A stretch of 64,000 bases of DNA from Trichobilharzia szidati (taxonomy: Eukaryota; Platyhelminthes; Trematoda; Strigeidida; Schistosomatidae). The notes below the pieces were generated by a model. The model saw only the letters and a list, made by a program, of their open reading frames with translations, ran no database searches and was not told the DNA's origin. The stretch lies in the NCBI GenBank assembly GCA_944472155.2, contig OX235273.1, forward strand, positions 33,577,204 through 33,641,203, written 5' to 3'. Shown piece by piece: positions 34,491 to 45,150 of this stretch (position 1 is its first letter; the number at the start of each line of letters is the position of its first letter). The position numbers and the translations under genes were made by a program.

Positions 34491-35062
34491 TCCAGTGTGA
34501 CTTTAGATAAGACTGCTATGGAATTGTTGTCATTGGGCCCTAAATTTTGCGATAAATGAGTTAATATTGACCAATTACAGACAGAAGTACAGTTTGAAAA
34601 CCTCTTCATTCAGACAGTAGACCTAACACCGTCCTCCCAATACGAGTTAGACAGATTTAAAAGTACCTTGGTTGATTGTTGTTACCAATACAATAATGCC
34701 AAGATCGACAAGAAAAGTTTATTAACTAAAAAGTATAGAGAATATCTCAAGAGCATTAAGGTCCGATGACAGCATTATTATCACGAAACCAGACAAGGGA
34801 TCAGGTACAGTAATTTTAAACAAATGCGACTACATTGATAAGATAAACACCCTACTGGAAGACCGTTCCAAGTTTCAAAAGTTAGGTAACAGTAAAGATT
34901 CGAATGAAGCAACAGAACGCCAATTCGTTAAAACTTTGAAGTCTTTAAAAAATGAAAATCTAATTGATAGTTCCATCTTCGACGCTATTAAGCCCATCGG
35001 AACTCATACGGCTAGACTTTATGGCTTACCCAAGATACATAATCAGAGAATCCAATTAAGAC
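34491..35062 (+). pseudogene. Penelope-like RT N-terminal part
   Basis: The plus strand reads LLSLGPKFCDK, then DLTPSSQYELDRF, a frame break, TKPDKGSGTVILNKCDYIDK, ERQFVKTLKSLKNENLI and RLYGLPKIHN. 'KPDKG' and 'GLPKIH' are hallmark boxes of PLE reverse transcriptases. The sequence stops matching just after LPKIHN, so the unit is 3'-truncated. Confidence 0.85.
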
Positions 35063-35069
35063 AACTGTC

Positions 35070-36180
35070 TGGTGGGGTTATTCTTTACTGGTTATCATAA
35101 CGTGACACAAGATGATTATTTCTCCATTCGATAACAATTTCAGTTCATTGATTTCGCCCAAAATTATCACAATATTCGAGTTGTCAGGTTTATTCCTGGT
35201 ATATTGGCCGTAAGTATACCTGCGGTTTTAACTATGAACTGATTGATTTCGGGATTGTAGAAAACTATGAATGCTTATCGTTTTTAGTTATTATTGCTGC
35301 TCTCTTGATTCTGTCAAGGTTTCCTTGACTTATATATGCACTTGTACTGTCTTTTCTACCTGAATTCACTTTGACTTTGCAGCTGATAGTCACGAAGAAA
35401 ATGCTTAATTCTTAACCACTTAGAGAAAAGCGCTCAACCAATTTTGTGGTCTTTACTCTTAAGAGTGAAGGCGTGAGGTTGGAACCGATAAGTGTTGATT
35501 CATGCGGTGAGTAACAAAGCGATGTATATTTCAAAGCATTAGATGAACAAGCCCTTAGTGCTTTCCAGATGCAATAAAAGAATGAAGAATTCAGTCATAT
35601 AGCAAAGAATCCACTGATCTCTATTTCTCAACAGATCTGAGATATGCATATTGCATTGAATTTTGTGGCTTTATTCTACTTCACAATTCTAAATTTCTAG
35701 TTTAATCTTTGTTATTATTGAAGATCTTTAAAGGCACTCTGTGTACATTTATGAAATAATAACCAGGTGCTTTGAGAATGCACTGAAAATAGCATTAAGT
35801 GGGGGGGGGGGTTGTTACACTACCTGTCCAGGTCCACTCCAAATTCACGCTTGGAAAATGAGACCTTCCCCTCTCGGTTTGAGTGCTCTCGAGAAGTCAG
35901 TTAAAACCTGTGTATAACTGAGCATGTTCATCAATGGACTTCCTAACATCATTCTATGTGCTTGATCAGCGGACAAAAGAGGAATATTCACAACTTTGTT
36001 TTAGCTTACATTATGGATGCCGAGCGTTGCATTCATCTTCAAAGTAGATTCTGTCACAAACCAGAATGATAATATGATCAGTAAACAGCTCCTGTCGAAA
36101 GCAATTCCTAACTGTGAATGAATTCTATAATGGAAAATCCACGACAAACTGCTAACGAATCCAAAAGGAGGTTTTACACT
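35070..36180. other. Unassigned DNA with an 11-base G run
   Basis: No gene recognised. A homopolymer of 11 G lies at 35801-35811, unusual in this AT-rich sequence and a possible assembly or sequencing weak point. Confidence 0.5.
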
Positions 36181-36186
36181 CTACGA

Positions 36187-36490
36187 GAGTATTCTTACTT
36201 GATACAATACAGTGAGTGATACATTGAACAATTTTATAAAGAATAAAAGTAGTTCTTACAGAAGTACATAATGTCTAAATTCTATTCTCAAATCGATGTT
36301 TAACATTCTCGATAGAAATGCGTAAATCTCTCGAAAAGGTTACTTATAATAAATGATGATTTTTTTGAGATATAAAAATGATAATGTTTTTTCTGTGTGA
36401 TCAAGACAGATTAGTGGAATCTCCTGTCTATATCATATACTTTTCAATATCATTGTTTAAGTTGAAACTTCAAATGTCTGAAACTGTTCT
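36187..36490 (-). repeat. Right copy of a 300-bp inverted repeat
   Basis: Diverged inverse of 32030-32333 (ACTTGATACAATACAGTGAG, TACAGAAGTACATAATGTC, ATCTCTCGAAAAGG). It closes the interval holding the PLE cluster. Confidence 0.7.
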
Positions 36491-36666
36491 AATATGTCTA
36501 AAAGTTTTTTCTTCATCGTTTGTGCTTTTTACGCGATATAACTGATTTTTTTATGATTAAAGGCATTCCTAGATACAGTAAATATTTTTTCAACATTCAG
36601 TTGTATGATTCGTTTAAACTGATTATTTTTTATATATCAACACGCAATGGATCGCTTCAGACTTAG

Positions 36667-36674
36667 TATAAATA
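36667..36674 (+). promoter_or_regulatory. TATA box
   Basis: TATAAATA lies 56 bp upstream of the signal-peptide exon's ATG, leaving room for a start site near 36697 and a short 5' UTR. Confidence 0.5.
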
Positions 36675-36729
36675 GTCGAAGAACTACATAATGATCACAT
36701 TATTTTGCGTCGATTTTACAGAACTAGAA

Positions 36730-36790
36730 ATGTTACTGTGGCTTATTCTCTGCTTATTCGCCTGTTTGGTCAACACCACAAGTATATCAA
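36730..36790 (+). CDS. Secreted-protein gene, signal-peptide exon
   Basis: Coding part of exon 1: 20 codons plus one base, then a consensus GTAAGT donor. The hydrophobic core is LLWLILCLFACLV, with a plausible cleavage region at NTTSIS. Confidence 0.55.
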
Positions 36791-38531
36791 GTAAGTTTTG
36801 ATGCTTTTCGAGTTAACTTCCAATTGAATCTCTATTTGAAATTGTAAAATATAAGTTTAAATCTGGTTGTAATTACAAAATGTTATCTTTAAATCCTGGA
36901 GATATACTATGCCAGATATTTTCACATACATGTTTAAAACAATTAGTTCCCTTTATGAATTTAGATAAAACAATAAGAAGACGTAATTTGTCTGAATCGT
37001 GTAATATATGTGTAAAACTTGGGCACTGTGGTAGTAAGTAATTCCATATTAGTTTGTTTATTTGATATATCACACAGTGAAACAGTATTAGTAAATAATA
37101 CTGTTTCACTGTGTGATATATCAAATAAACAAACTAATATGAATCGTGTAATGTTTTTTTAGTTTTAATATTCATGTCATGAGGCACTAAAGTTTTATGA
37201 TTGATGGGGAAGTAAGCTGACAGAATACGTTGATATAATTTTGTAGAGATTCAGTGCCTTCTGAAATATCTTCCTTCCAGTGGTAGCGAAGCCACAAGTC
37301 CTAACAATATTTCATTTTTATGAAAGGTATGAAATATGCAGTAACAAGGTAATAAATTTGATGAATATGTTGTGAAATATGTTTCGCATCAGTGAAGCAT
37401 ATCAACGGGAAATCAGTCTGTCTGTTTGCCATTACTTTCATGGATTCACAGAGTGAATGTGTAACAATTTTTGTGGCGTTCCTCGGTCATCAACAAGTGA
37501 ATTTGAGGTTGAATAATAAGACTTTTGTACCATAGGATCTTGTAGACTTATGATGCAATTTTTTAATTGGCCTTTTTGATTCTCATTTGCGTATCGGCAT
37601 TGATTATATCAGTACTTGTTAAGTTCCTATATGGGTTCACATCTGAGTAGGGTGCACGTTTATAGTGAATGTGACGGAACGCCTGTTCCAGATTTCACTA
37701 CTTGCAAAATCGAAATGATCAAATCTCGTGGTGATGAGTATATTCAATGATGTTCTCTGAACAATCATTCAAATTCTTGCGTATACTACTCATTCGGGAC
37801 ACAGTTTTGCAGCATGTTTCTGCATGGCGAGTAGGCTAAACGCAGTCTGCTATTTGGCTGATTGATATGCTTTCAGTTCTCATCACTGATTTTCGATTCA
37901 CCTTGTTAACACCACTTTCCTCCATTTGTCAATAACGGCCAAAAAACTCGGTTTTCAAATGAGAAGCTGTATTAACATGTTAAAATCCGTTGCATTATTA
38001 GCGTGAATGGCTTTTCATACATCCAATTATTGCCGATGCTTTCTTGATGTAATGCATTTGATAAGAACAAGTACGAGAACCTGCGCCTCCATCATTAATT
38101 TTTCATTTACTCCACAAAAGAAACTTGATAAAATGGCCAATTAATTATGGTTAATGTGTACTAAAAGGTATCACCCACACTTATCCAATACAGAAACAGA
38201 AAATCAGTCTCTGTTTCGACATCATTTTAAAAATGCATTGAGTAAATTGTCGTAATGAAATTGAATTCAATTTTCATTCACATATTGTTGTGATTAGATA
38301 CCTGTAGCAGAAGGATTCATAACTAATACGATGTAATCTATTACTGATTGAAATCATCTACGCTTTAGTTAATAATGGTCAACTGATTGTCTCTGCACCT
38401 TAGATGCACAACCTTCAAATGTTTTGTACGACGGCTTGCTGAATGTGGGCGCCGTTGCATATGTAGGTCTTCTGATACCTCTACTCTCAGTCAGTGATAA
38501 TTCAAACGCTTTGAGTAACTCATGCGACTAA
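36730..38531 (+). CDS. Small secreted protein, two-exon model
   Basis: Exon 1 (36730-36790) starts ATG and encodes MLLWLILCLFACLVNTTSIS, a textbook signal peptide, ending in phase 1 at GTAAGT (36791). The next supported exon starts after a pyrimidine-rich acceptor (CTGCACCTTAG, ending 38403) in matching phase. It encodes AQPSNVLYDGLLNVGAVAY, a hydrophobic stretch GLLIPLLSV and a polar tail ending SNSCD, with stop TAA at 38529-38531. The product is about 62 residues; removing the signal leaves about 43. The layout (signal-peptide exon, long intron, tiny ORF) is that of schistosome secreted micro-exon genes, and phase-1 micro-exons could lie between, for example an AG/GT-bounded 18-nt stretch at 37813-37830. 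The family is not recognised and expression is unproven. Confidence 0.5.
37045..37141. repeat. Perfect 46-bp inverted repeat with 5-nt loop
   Basis: Arms 37045-37090 and 37096-37141 appear perfectly complementary around GTAAA. The flank CACTGTGGTAGTAAGTAATTCCAT resembles that of the hairpin element at 19.8 kb. It lies in the intron of the small secreted-protein model. Confidence 0.85.
38404..38531 (+). CDS. Secreted-protein gene, last exon
   Basis: It opens with AT completing an AAT codon from exon 1 and stays open for 41 further codons to TAA. An internal GTAGGT after TAT could act as an alternative donor. The stop overlaps a polyadenylation signal. Confidence 0.5.
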
Positions 38532-38535
38532 TAAA
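38530..38535 (+). terminator. Polyadenylation signal AATAAA
   Basis: AATAAA overlaps the TAA stop of the secreted-protein model. A 3' UTR this short is unusual but known for very compact genes. Confidence 0.4.
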
Positions 38536-38544
38536 CACTGACTG

Positions 38545-40295
38545 GTAAATATTATATTGCAATACAGATTAGCGTATTGTTATGATAAAATCGACAGTCT
38601 GAATGACATGAATATTTCCTGCCTGATTGTCTATACAGAAAGCGTGAGCATGTTGAATCAGGGAAATAATCGAAGCATAATTTTTCTGTGCGTCATTCGA
38701 AAGAACACAATCTAATGATTATCAATGCTTTTCGAAAATGACTATGACTGTGTCAAATAAGGCGAGCATTTCGAAACAGCTTCTTATCACTTATAAAACT
38801 TATGAGGTTGGTTTACTAACTGTTTTCGATGTGAAGTCTTTCCAGCCCGCAATGTACTCAACTGATCGTTGTTTGGGCTCTCGCAGTGTCAGTTAGACGC
38901 TGTAGAATTCACAGCAATATCCCTTTATAACATTCCACTCCAACTGGTTAATATCCCTTTGGTAACACTCAAGGCCAAATGGGCAATCGTTTCTTAGTAT
39001 TTGTAGGCCTGAGAAACTGTCACACTAGATGAGATTATACCATCTGTTGAAAGAAACTGTAATGTGGATGTCGTATAGGGATTTTCAATGATTCTAATAA
39101 AAATCATCAATACCACGTATCTCTAGTATTATGTTGTTGTGGCTTACTACAGCATATTATTCATTCACTGCAAACATTTTTTACCTTCCCTGAGTATTTC
39201 CCCTAAGTCTATGGTAATTCAGTTTCGGAACAAATTAAGCGGCCAACACCTTCTTTCGTGATTATTGTGTCATCGTTTGTATTTAGGTTTATGCTAGGAT
39301 GACTTATTTCATAATTTTCAAATCTCTTGCTGAACATCTATGCAATGAAATTTCAAGATTGACGACTAGATTTATGAATTAATAAGCGAACTCTGACCGG
39401 GTTTAATCCATTTGAATTTTTTTGAGTGGAAAAGTGTCTTTGACGAGTATGATATCGAAACGTATTCACTTAGAGGTGAGCCATATGATGCGCTATGCCT
39501 AAGCAGTTGTTGAAATATATCCACATTTACTCAACAATGAAGTTAGTGATTAATATTGGAAGAATCTGGTTTTCGGCTGGACAGTGAACACCATGTCTCT
39601 GTAAACATTTTGAATCAGGAAAATTTTTCAATATATAAATATATGCTGCAACTTTGTTTAACAAAACCTGCATGTTAGATTCTTGAGAAACGAAATAAAA
39701 TATCTACAAGTAATAATCATTTAGGTTTGTGCTTTTTAATCTCAACCAGTGGTTTCCCCCACAAATCAACTTCAATTGTATTCATTTCACAGCTACAAAA
39801 TGTGTTCAGTAACTTTAAGTGTCCATTTTACCATGTCAATTGCATACTAATTATACACCAATTCATAGACACATTCTACCTGTCTGAACATTATTTTAGA
39901 CTAAAATCCACTTATTTTCAAGCCATCAGCCACCTTCTTTCTGAAGTTTATTACATTTTGCTCATTCACTATATCACGGTTTACTACACACAGAAAGCTG
40001 ATAGGAGCACGCGTGTGTACAAATAATTACATTTCAGTCAGCAAGTCATCAAGTTATCTGTTATGATATGATGATTGAAAACCCTTCGGCTATGAGTGAA
40101 TTAACAATAATGCCACAATCACAAGATATCGGAATGGCTAGCATTAAAGTGACACTTGGAATGAATTAATTACTTGGTTGTCATTACGGAAAGATATGGT
40201 TTATCTGAAAAATTTAGGGCATTTGGGAATCCCATTTTGAGTACTCTGATCACGCCTTCATCTGTCAATTTAAATTATAAGAACACTAAAACAGA
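38545..40295. other. Unassigned DNA
   Basis: No gene or known element recognised. A 99-codon frame at 39727-40026 has no supporting context. Confidence 0.4.
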
Positions 40296-40307
40296 AGATG
40301 TGGGGGG

Positions 40308-40806
40308 ATGAGATTAGCTCTGTTAATATTTCACCTACATTTCCCTACAGATATTTCAAGGACATTACTATTACTGTACACCAACAATGTTGATTTCAAT
40401 TTCAAAGGGAAGTACTGTGGACAAGTTGATGACATTGTTATGCCAGAGTACATTAAGACCATCAGTGGCTTATGTAATTGTGAGATATTGTGATAATGTG
40501 GCATGTGATTTGACTGCTAATTTAACCGTATTTCAATGATATGTTGACGATATGATTGCAACGTTTTTTGAACATGAAGATTTGAAACATCTTCTGGAAG
40601 TGAAAACTATTGTACCAAATTACATCAGCTTCATATGTGTAGAGCAAGTTGCATTTGAAATATACTTGTGACATATAGAAAATCAAAACAAATGATTCAG
40701 CGAAGAGACTCTTTTCAACGAATTTATCATCAAGCTGTACAATCGTATATATGTGGTTTTTAAGAAGTTATATCCGGTGAGGGAGTTGAAACATAGGTGT
40801 GAATGC
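40308..40806 (+). pseudogene. Penelope-like RT fragment with YVDD box
   Basis: The plus strand reads NNVDFNFKGKYCGQVDDIVM (PLE 'F-F-G--Y-Q-DG--MG' box), then YVDDMIATFFEHEDLKHLLE (catalytic YVDD), and after several breaks SEETLFNEFIIKLYN and KKLYPVRELKHRCE. The last 120 bp are repeated in reverse at 41940-42062. Confidence 0.8.
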
Positions 40807-40929
40807 ATGAAATAATAATTATATGAAGTGCAATTAAAACTAAAATGCTTATGATTATAATCGTAGTTAAATGTCAAGTGGCAAAGCAAATTAATGTCAT
40901 ATATAGAATAATTCATAGGATGGATAGAA

Positions 40930-42062
40930 CTTGAAAAAGGTGTGCAATTATAAGATTAGTAGACAAATCGAATAAAATAAAAACGTTACGTAATATTGTG
41001 TGAAATTTAATAGCATAGAATTTAATGTTGCATAAAGGAATTGATTTAGAATGATAAGTGGAACAAGTGAAATAATACCGGGGACAATTAAAAGTGAGAG
41101 TAGTAATAGTAACAATTGACTTAGTAAGGAAGGGTATACAAATTGAATAGACAAAAATGAGAAAAATGAAAAATTGGTAGAGCTAAAAAATGATTGGGGA
41201 TTACCATACTTTAGCATAGAGGGATTAAGACCATGAAAGTTGGAGGGGTTGAACGAATTTTTTCTGTACACAGAAATCTGGCTTTTCTGTTTCGATAGGC
41301 AAAGCTTCAGCAATACAGATGAGTCGGGTACGTAGGGATTTGGGTAGATTACCCTTTGCCTTGTAGATGACTTTGAAGAGGGAGGCAATAGAGATAGGGT
41401 GATCATTATCGACCAGATGTTCAATGATCGCGCTTCTTATTGCTCCACTTCCACCTTTTCGTAACCATGCAGGATAGTGTTCTTGCACCCTCTTGGACAA
41501 AACTCGTGTCGAACGACCGATATACCTAGCTCCACACGAGCAGGTGAATTGATAAACGCACATAGAGTTAGTCAACAGAGGGATCTTGTCCTTCAGGTTA
41601 TTGAACAGTAATGGTCGACTAGTAAAGGCTATTCTTAGAGATGCAGCAGGGAATGTTCTTTTCAGGGACTGTGATATCCTTCGTTTCATGATATCGGAAG
41701 CTAAGTCCCCTTTGAATTCCAAGCTCATGTAAAGTTTCTTCTTGGGTATGGTTGATTAGTCACGTTTTTTAGGATATGAATGTATATTTGTATCTATAAA
41801 ACGTGGTGGAAATCCATTTTCTATTAGGATTTTCCTCAAGATGTATAATTCATCTTCCACAGTATCAGGGCTACATATGCGCCGAATACGAGTGGCAAGC
41901 GACCGGATCAGGTTTCGTTTTCGACCAATGGGTATGTATTCACACCTATGTTTCAATTCCCTCACCGGATATAACTTCTTAAAAACCACATATATACGAT
42001 TGTACAGCTTGATGATAAATTCGTTGAAAAGAGTCTCTTCGCTGAAACATTTGTTTTGATTT
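40930..42062 (-). mobile_element. Penelope-like element, RT thumb to 3' end
   Basis: The minus strand runs from FNEFIIKLYNRIYVVFKKLY through VRELKHRCEYIPIGRKRNLI and DELYILRKILIENGFPPRF, one in-frame TAA near 41757, then the linker and GIY-YIG domain and tail. It is the longest PLE in the window. It faces the RT fragment at 40308-40806, with which it shares an inverted 120-bp overlap. Confidence 0.88.
41225..41728 (-). CDS. PLE GIY-YIG endonuclease domain and C-terminus
   Basis: A 167-codon open frame. NSMCVYQFTCSCGARYIGRS is the GIY-YIG core (here VYQF/RYIGR), followed by the conserved arginine and RVQEHYPAWL with its histidine, then EHLVDNDHPISIASLF, TRLICIAEALPIETEKPDFC and VQKKFVQPLQLSWS. 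In PLEs this domain nicks target DNA for target-primed reverse transcription. LSWS replaces the usual LPWP. The upstream RT is interrupted by a stop, so the whole protein is not intact. Confidence 0.85.
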   Translation of the reverse strand: MSLEFKGDLASDIMKRRISQSLKRTFPAASLRIAFTSRPLLFNNLKDKIPLLTNSMCVYQFTCSCGARYIGRSTRVLSKRVQEHYPAWLRKGGSGAIRSAIIEHLVDNDHPISIASLFKVIYKAKGNLPKSLRTRLICIAEALPIETEKPDFCVQKKFVQPLQLSWS

Positions 42063-42512
42063 TCTACATGTTACAATGGGAATTTTCCGTGATTTAAAAA
42101 GTAGCAAACATACTTGTGAGCCAGAGAGTGCATAAAATGAACAGGCTACTGATATATGGAAAGACTAGTTAACATTGCGGAATTGCAATTTACATAATTT
42201 CTATGCATCAGAGTTAGAGATGCGTTTGACTAAATGCTTATTGAGGAGAATTCATGTATAGCTCATGTAATAGGTGATGGGAACAAATTATCGACCGATG
42301 CATTTATCGGAAGTACCTATGCTCCTATGATTTTGAATATAATATAATTTTTTACAAAAACAACAAAATGATAGCCCTTCCTCCTACAAATATCAACTAT
42401 GAAAATGTTCAGTTATTTGAATGTAGAGTAGTGTTCATTGATATACTGTTGCATTAACAGTTTGAAGTGGCATTTACATCTACGAAACCCATTTACACGT
42501 TACCGCATTGTT

Positions 42513-42575
42513 CCATATGAGTTTGTTTATCAGATGTTTCATTGTGTGATACATCTATTAAACAAACTAATATGG
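42513..42575. repeat. Hairpin element, diverged copy
   Basis: CCATATGAGTTTGTTTATC and its near inverse (ending AACAAACTAATATGG) form arms of about 25 bp around a 13-nt tip. The right flank CTTACTACCACAGT is the inverse of the flank at 37.03 kb, so both belong to one family. Confidence 0.6.
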
Positions 42576-42619
42576 AATGACTTACTACCACAGTCCCCAA
42601 GTTTTACACAGATATTAAT

Positions 42620-43520
42620 TACCGCATTGTTATTAAATACTGTAGCAAACTTCAAAAATGCTACCTAGTGAAAATAATAAGACATGACAATATATGTCAA
42701 TACAAGAACTAGAGTGAAAGTATGACTTCTAGAAAATCATAAGGCCAGATCATTCTCAAGAGACTGGATAATGCCAGATACCTAACGGAACATGACGGAT
42801 TAAACGCCATGAAAGAATATTATTATTGAATGTATATTCGGTTCCAAAGGCTGTGTAAATATACGATTTTAGAAAAGCATACCATTTGCATTGTTTCACA
42901 CTTCTGAATCAGTTAAGTCTGTTCCTTCGTTTTTTAATAATAAGTGTGACTTATTTCAAATCATTTCTTCACATGGAAAGTTTCCTTGATAAGCGGACTT
43001 CAGTCAAAGCTGCAGACGATGGGTTTGCTTGTCCCTCCACCTTAAATCATCCATCAATTCTTTCTTTGTGTAAATTCTCACATTTCCTCTGAGAAAATTG
43101 CACGCTTACATGGGAAAGAAGAACAAGACACACCCCATGTAGTGAGTAACTATTATAGATTCAGATTTCAGGGTATTGTGAGTATTTTTCCCGCGTTATT
43201 TGATGCCACTTTATGTAATTTTACCACATGGCGTGTACATAGTGTGTGAGTAGGTCCTCCATTTTTCAATTTTCAACATTTATTGACTGACCAGTTGGAA
43301 ACATTTTAACGTGTGGTGTCTTCTAGTGGAATGAAATAAGTTGTCTAAAATATCTAAAAACAGTGTAAAGTTATGCTAAGGCTAACCTGATAATTTGTGA
43401 AGATATGAATAAACGTCTTACTAGTTTTTTTGTTTCGCCTTGAAATAGTAGAATACTTAAAATATTGAAAATGATCATCCCATAGACGACGAGAGTAAGT
43501 CAATGTATAGAAATACTGAC
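42620..43520. other. Unassigned DNA
   Basis: No gene or recognised element. Confidence 0.4.
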
Positions 43521-43522
43521 GA

Positions 43523-43543
43523 ATATATATATATATATATATA
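43523..43543. repeat. (AT)n microsatellite
   Basis: About ten AT dinucleotides in a row. Confidence 0.9.
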
Positions 43544-43639
43544 ATTCCGTTTTATTCATTATTGAAATTTCCACTTTTGTTTCGCCTCAAACGATTTTCT
43601 GAAATAAGACAATCACATTTGTGGTCATTAATAGCATTC

Positions 43640-44320
43640 AGGAATATTGTTTCAGCGGTATGGACAATAAGCTCTGAGGAGATCTTCAGGTGACACCACA
43701 CATTGGACTCCCATGTGCAACAGGAATTTCAGTCGATAAGTATGTCGTCTGAGGGTGACATGCTGGAGATAACGATATGAAAAAATTTGTGGGTATTTGT
43801 AGAGCTGGTAGAAAGTGACTGTGGACAGCAGAGTACAGCGGAAGTGTTCCCCTAAAGCTGTATTCTACATGAAGTAGTGAACTATCAAATTATGCGAGGT
43901 TGCTTCATGATGTCACATGAGGAAACTGTGTCTTTTAGATGCTTTTCCAGAAGATTGATTAGGGAAAACCAGGCTGGTATTGGAGAAGTAGTATTGTGGT
44001 GAGAGCTGCCTGCTAGCCAAAGTTGATAGACAGTAATTGACGTCAGTGTTTATGTCCACAATATTGGTGGTGAGAAAATCAGAACAAAGGCTTTGCGTAG
44101 GCGGATACAGCTAGCGTATGGATGATCTGACACAGCCACAAAGAGATGCAAGGTTAACTTTCTGTGAGAAACAACCAATCAAAAGACTGTATTTTCTACT
44201 AACAATAATCTACAATAATGTACATTAAAATCTATAAATGTGTTGATTTTCCTTAATAAACGATCTGTTGCCTGACCCTTGTCTTCTATTGTTACAGTAT
44301 GAACTCTTGCTTTACTATTG
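43640..44320 (+). repeat. Decayed LINE-related repeat, inverse of 55.2-55.6 kb
   Basis: It shares GAGAGCTGCCTGCTAGCCAA, GACAGTAATTGACGTCAGTG and GAAACAACCAATC with the minus strand of 55.2-55.6 kb. No open frame survives here. By comparison with that copy it is the 3' part of a non-LTR retrotransposon. Confidence 0.55.
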
Positions 44321-44329
44321 TTTACTGCA

Positions 44330-45116
44330 TTTTCTCTCATTTAACTTTACGCTACTCATTACTTATAAGTAGTGCACTTATTTTTTCCAGTGGAAGACGT
44401 GACACTGCCTAACATTAAGAAAGAATGTTGATTGCAAACACAATCTTTACACTCTTTTTGATTTCCTAAATCCTAGTTTTACCTCGCATTGCAAGAAATT
44501 TCATCACTCACCTTTATTTCGTAATATCTCCTTTTCTTTAAACATATTTCAATTTATGCTACTTATTTTATTGACTTTAAATCATACACCATTGCTGTGT
44601 TATAAAATATTTAACCGGACAAATTCACATAATCACACTTCCAAAAGTAATTAAACTTCCTGTCAGCTATTGCTAAAATGGCTGCTGTACATAGTGCTAA
44701 CATTTATTTATCCCTGTTCTTGGTATGTTTGTGATTCATAATGATATACACTAATATTATTGCACTTGGATATTCCCACTCACTATCAATTTGTAGCACG
44801 CATCACAAAATTTGGTTGATATTGTCGATTGTAATTCACATGTACATATTATTGTACAGCTAGGAAAATGAAATCGTTGCGGACAACATTTTCTTCGTTG
44901 AAAACCGCCTTTTATATTCGGAAAAGGGTTGTTCATTTATCTCTCGTACTTTGAGAATCATTATGAAATTCCACTGGATTGTCTCCACCTGTGAATGTTT
45001 ATTTTAATAAGGCAGCCAAGTCTGTCGTAATGTGTTTGTGGATGTACCATTTTGAGTTTCTTTTTATCGACAGCAATAAGGAGTCGAATTTTATTAGGCA
45101 AACACCCATAGCCTCG

Positions 45117-45150
<34 letters not shown>

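Noticed and set aside
37280..37325. Internal exon of the secreted-protein gene
   Set aside because: Strong acceptor and a GTATGA donor, but its 46 nt change phase and would not join to the exon at 38404.
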